Shown here one piece after another: positions 63,586-64,000 of a stretch of 64,000 nt of DNA; position 1 is the stretch's first letter, and the number at the start of each line of letters is the position of its first letter. The DNA is from Istiophorus platypterus (lineage: Eukaryota > Chordata > Actinopteri > Istiophoriformes > Istiophoridae). Under the pieces are notes generated by a model. That model was not told the DNA's origin. It saw only the letters and a list, made by a program, of their open reading frames with translations, and ran no database searches. Position numbers and translations under genes: made by a program. The stretch lies in NCBI GenBank assembly GCA_016859345.1, contig CM029134.1, positions 12,726,560 to 12,790,559 on the forward strand, written 5' to 3'.

Positions 63586-64000
63586 TCATTGAGTGACTGA
63601 CTAAGAAGCCAACAGACTGTGGCTGCCTCAGCCTCTTTTAATATGATACCGTATCTTGAAAACCAGCTTGACCAGATTCTCATGAATTATAGGTCAACAG
63701 TGGTAACAGAGGAGAAATTTCTTTTTACCAAAAATAAAGTCAATTGCATTGTTTTTAAACTCTACAATGTATTAAAGAATGGAAGGTTTACTGGCAGATT
63801 AATTCTGTTATAGATTGCTTACATATTATATGTTTTATTACAGTATAATCAAGTTTTTTCATTCATTCATGCATTCAATGTAAATGAATTTGTAATGAAT
63901 GGGAAACATTCAACAGGCAAACCTGTCAATCAAACTGTGGCATTACATGGTTTAATTACATTCAATTAGCATGTAAGAGAGTTACAGCTTTGGATCCATC
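63586..64000 (-). other. Upstream region of slc5a7-like
   Basis: AT-rich sequence with CATT/AATG repeats around 63860-63905. It should contain the 5' UTR and perhaps the promoter, but no TATA box or CpG block can be assigned. No other gene is visible before the window ends. Confidence 0.4.

Noticed and set aside
1..64000. CRISPR arrays, bacterial operons, tRNA or rRNA genes, phage or viral genes
   Set aside because: Nothing in the window supports them; the repeats are microsatellites or dispersed eukaryotic elements.

Overview
The window is eukaryotic nuclear DNA from a ray-finned fish, most likely a percomorph teleost. The evidence is compact multi-exon genes with GT-AG introns, long AT-rich introns full of microsatellites, vertebrate-specific gene families, and dispersed repeats of kinds I recall as common in spiny-rayed fish genomes. 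No bacterial operon, CRISPR array or intact transposon gene is visible. I rebuilt each gene model by hand from open frames, splice signals and remembered vertebrate homologues; exon phases close for all seven genes.

Layout from left to right: prpf39 (+, 143-6822, U1 snRNP splicing factor with HAT repeats); ubxn1 (-, 9302-12677, UBA/UBX adaptor of the p97/VCP ATPase), tail to tail with prpf39; a 5.7 kb spacer with a few exon-like fragments; an ehd1-like gene (+, 18399-31943, endosomal membrane-remodelling ATPase); map1lc3c (-, 35978-36834, ATG8-family autophagy protein); a Dapper/Dact-family gene (+, 40292-52136, best guess dact4); ttc9c (-, 53528-56148, TPR protein); and a high-affinity choline transporter-like gene, slc5a7-like (-, 58718-63585). 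All seven are complete at the level of the coding sequence.

The genes form no pathway. From memory of the human map, UBXN1, TTC9C and EHD1 all lie on 11q12-q13, so the block looks like ancestral vertebrate synteny. Human DACT3 and EHD2 are neighbours on 19q13, which supports reading the Dact gene beside ehd1 as the paralogue lost in mammals (Dact4).

The most notable points are: a choline-transporter intron whose donor begins AT instead of GT while the rest of the gene is intact; a divergent Dact protein of 1128 residues with no visible leucine zipper, a 19-glutamine run and no C-terminal PDZ ligand; a broken LINE RNase H fragment and a 210 bp TTC tract immediately upstream of ttc9c; several dispersed repeat families with two to four copies in the window; a 30 bp perfect palindrome inside a compound microsatellite; and a GCTAAC/GTTAGC motif recurring at three gene starts. 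I did not find a clearly novel multi-gene system.
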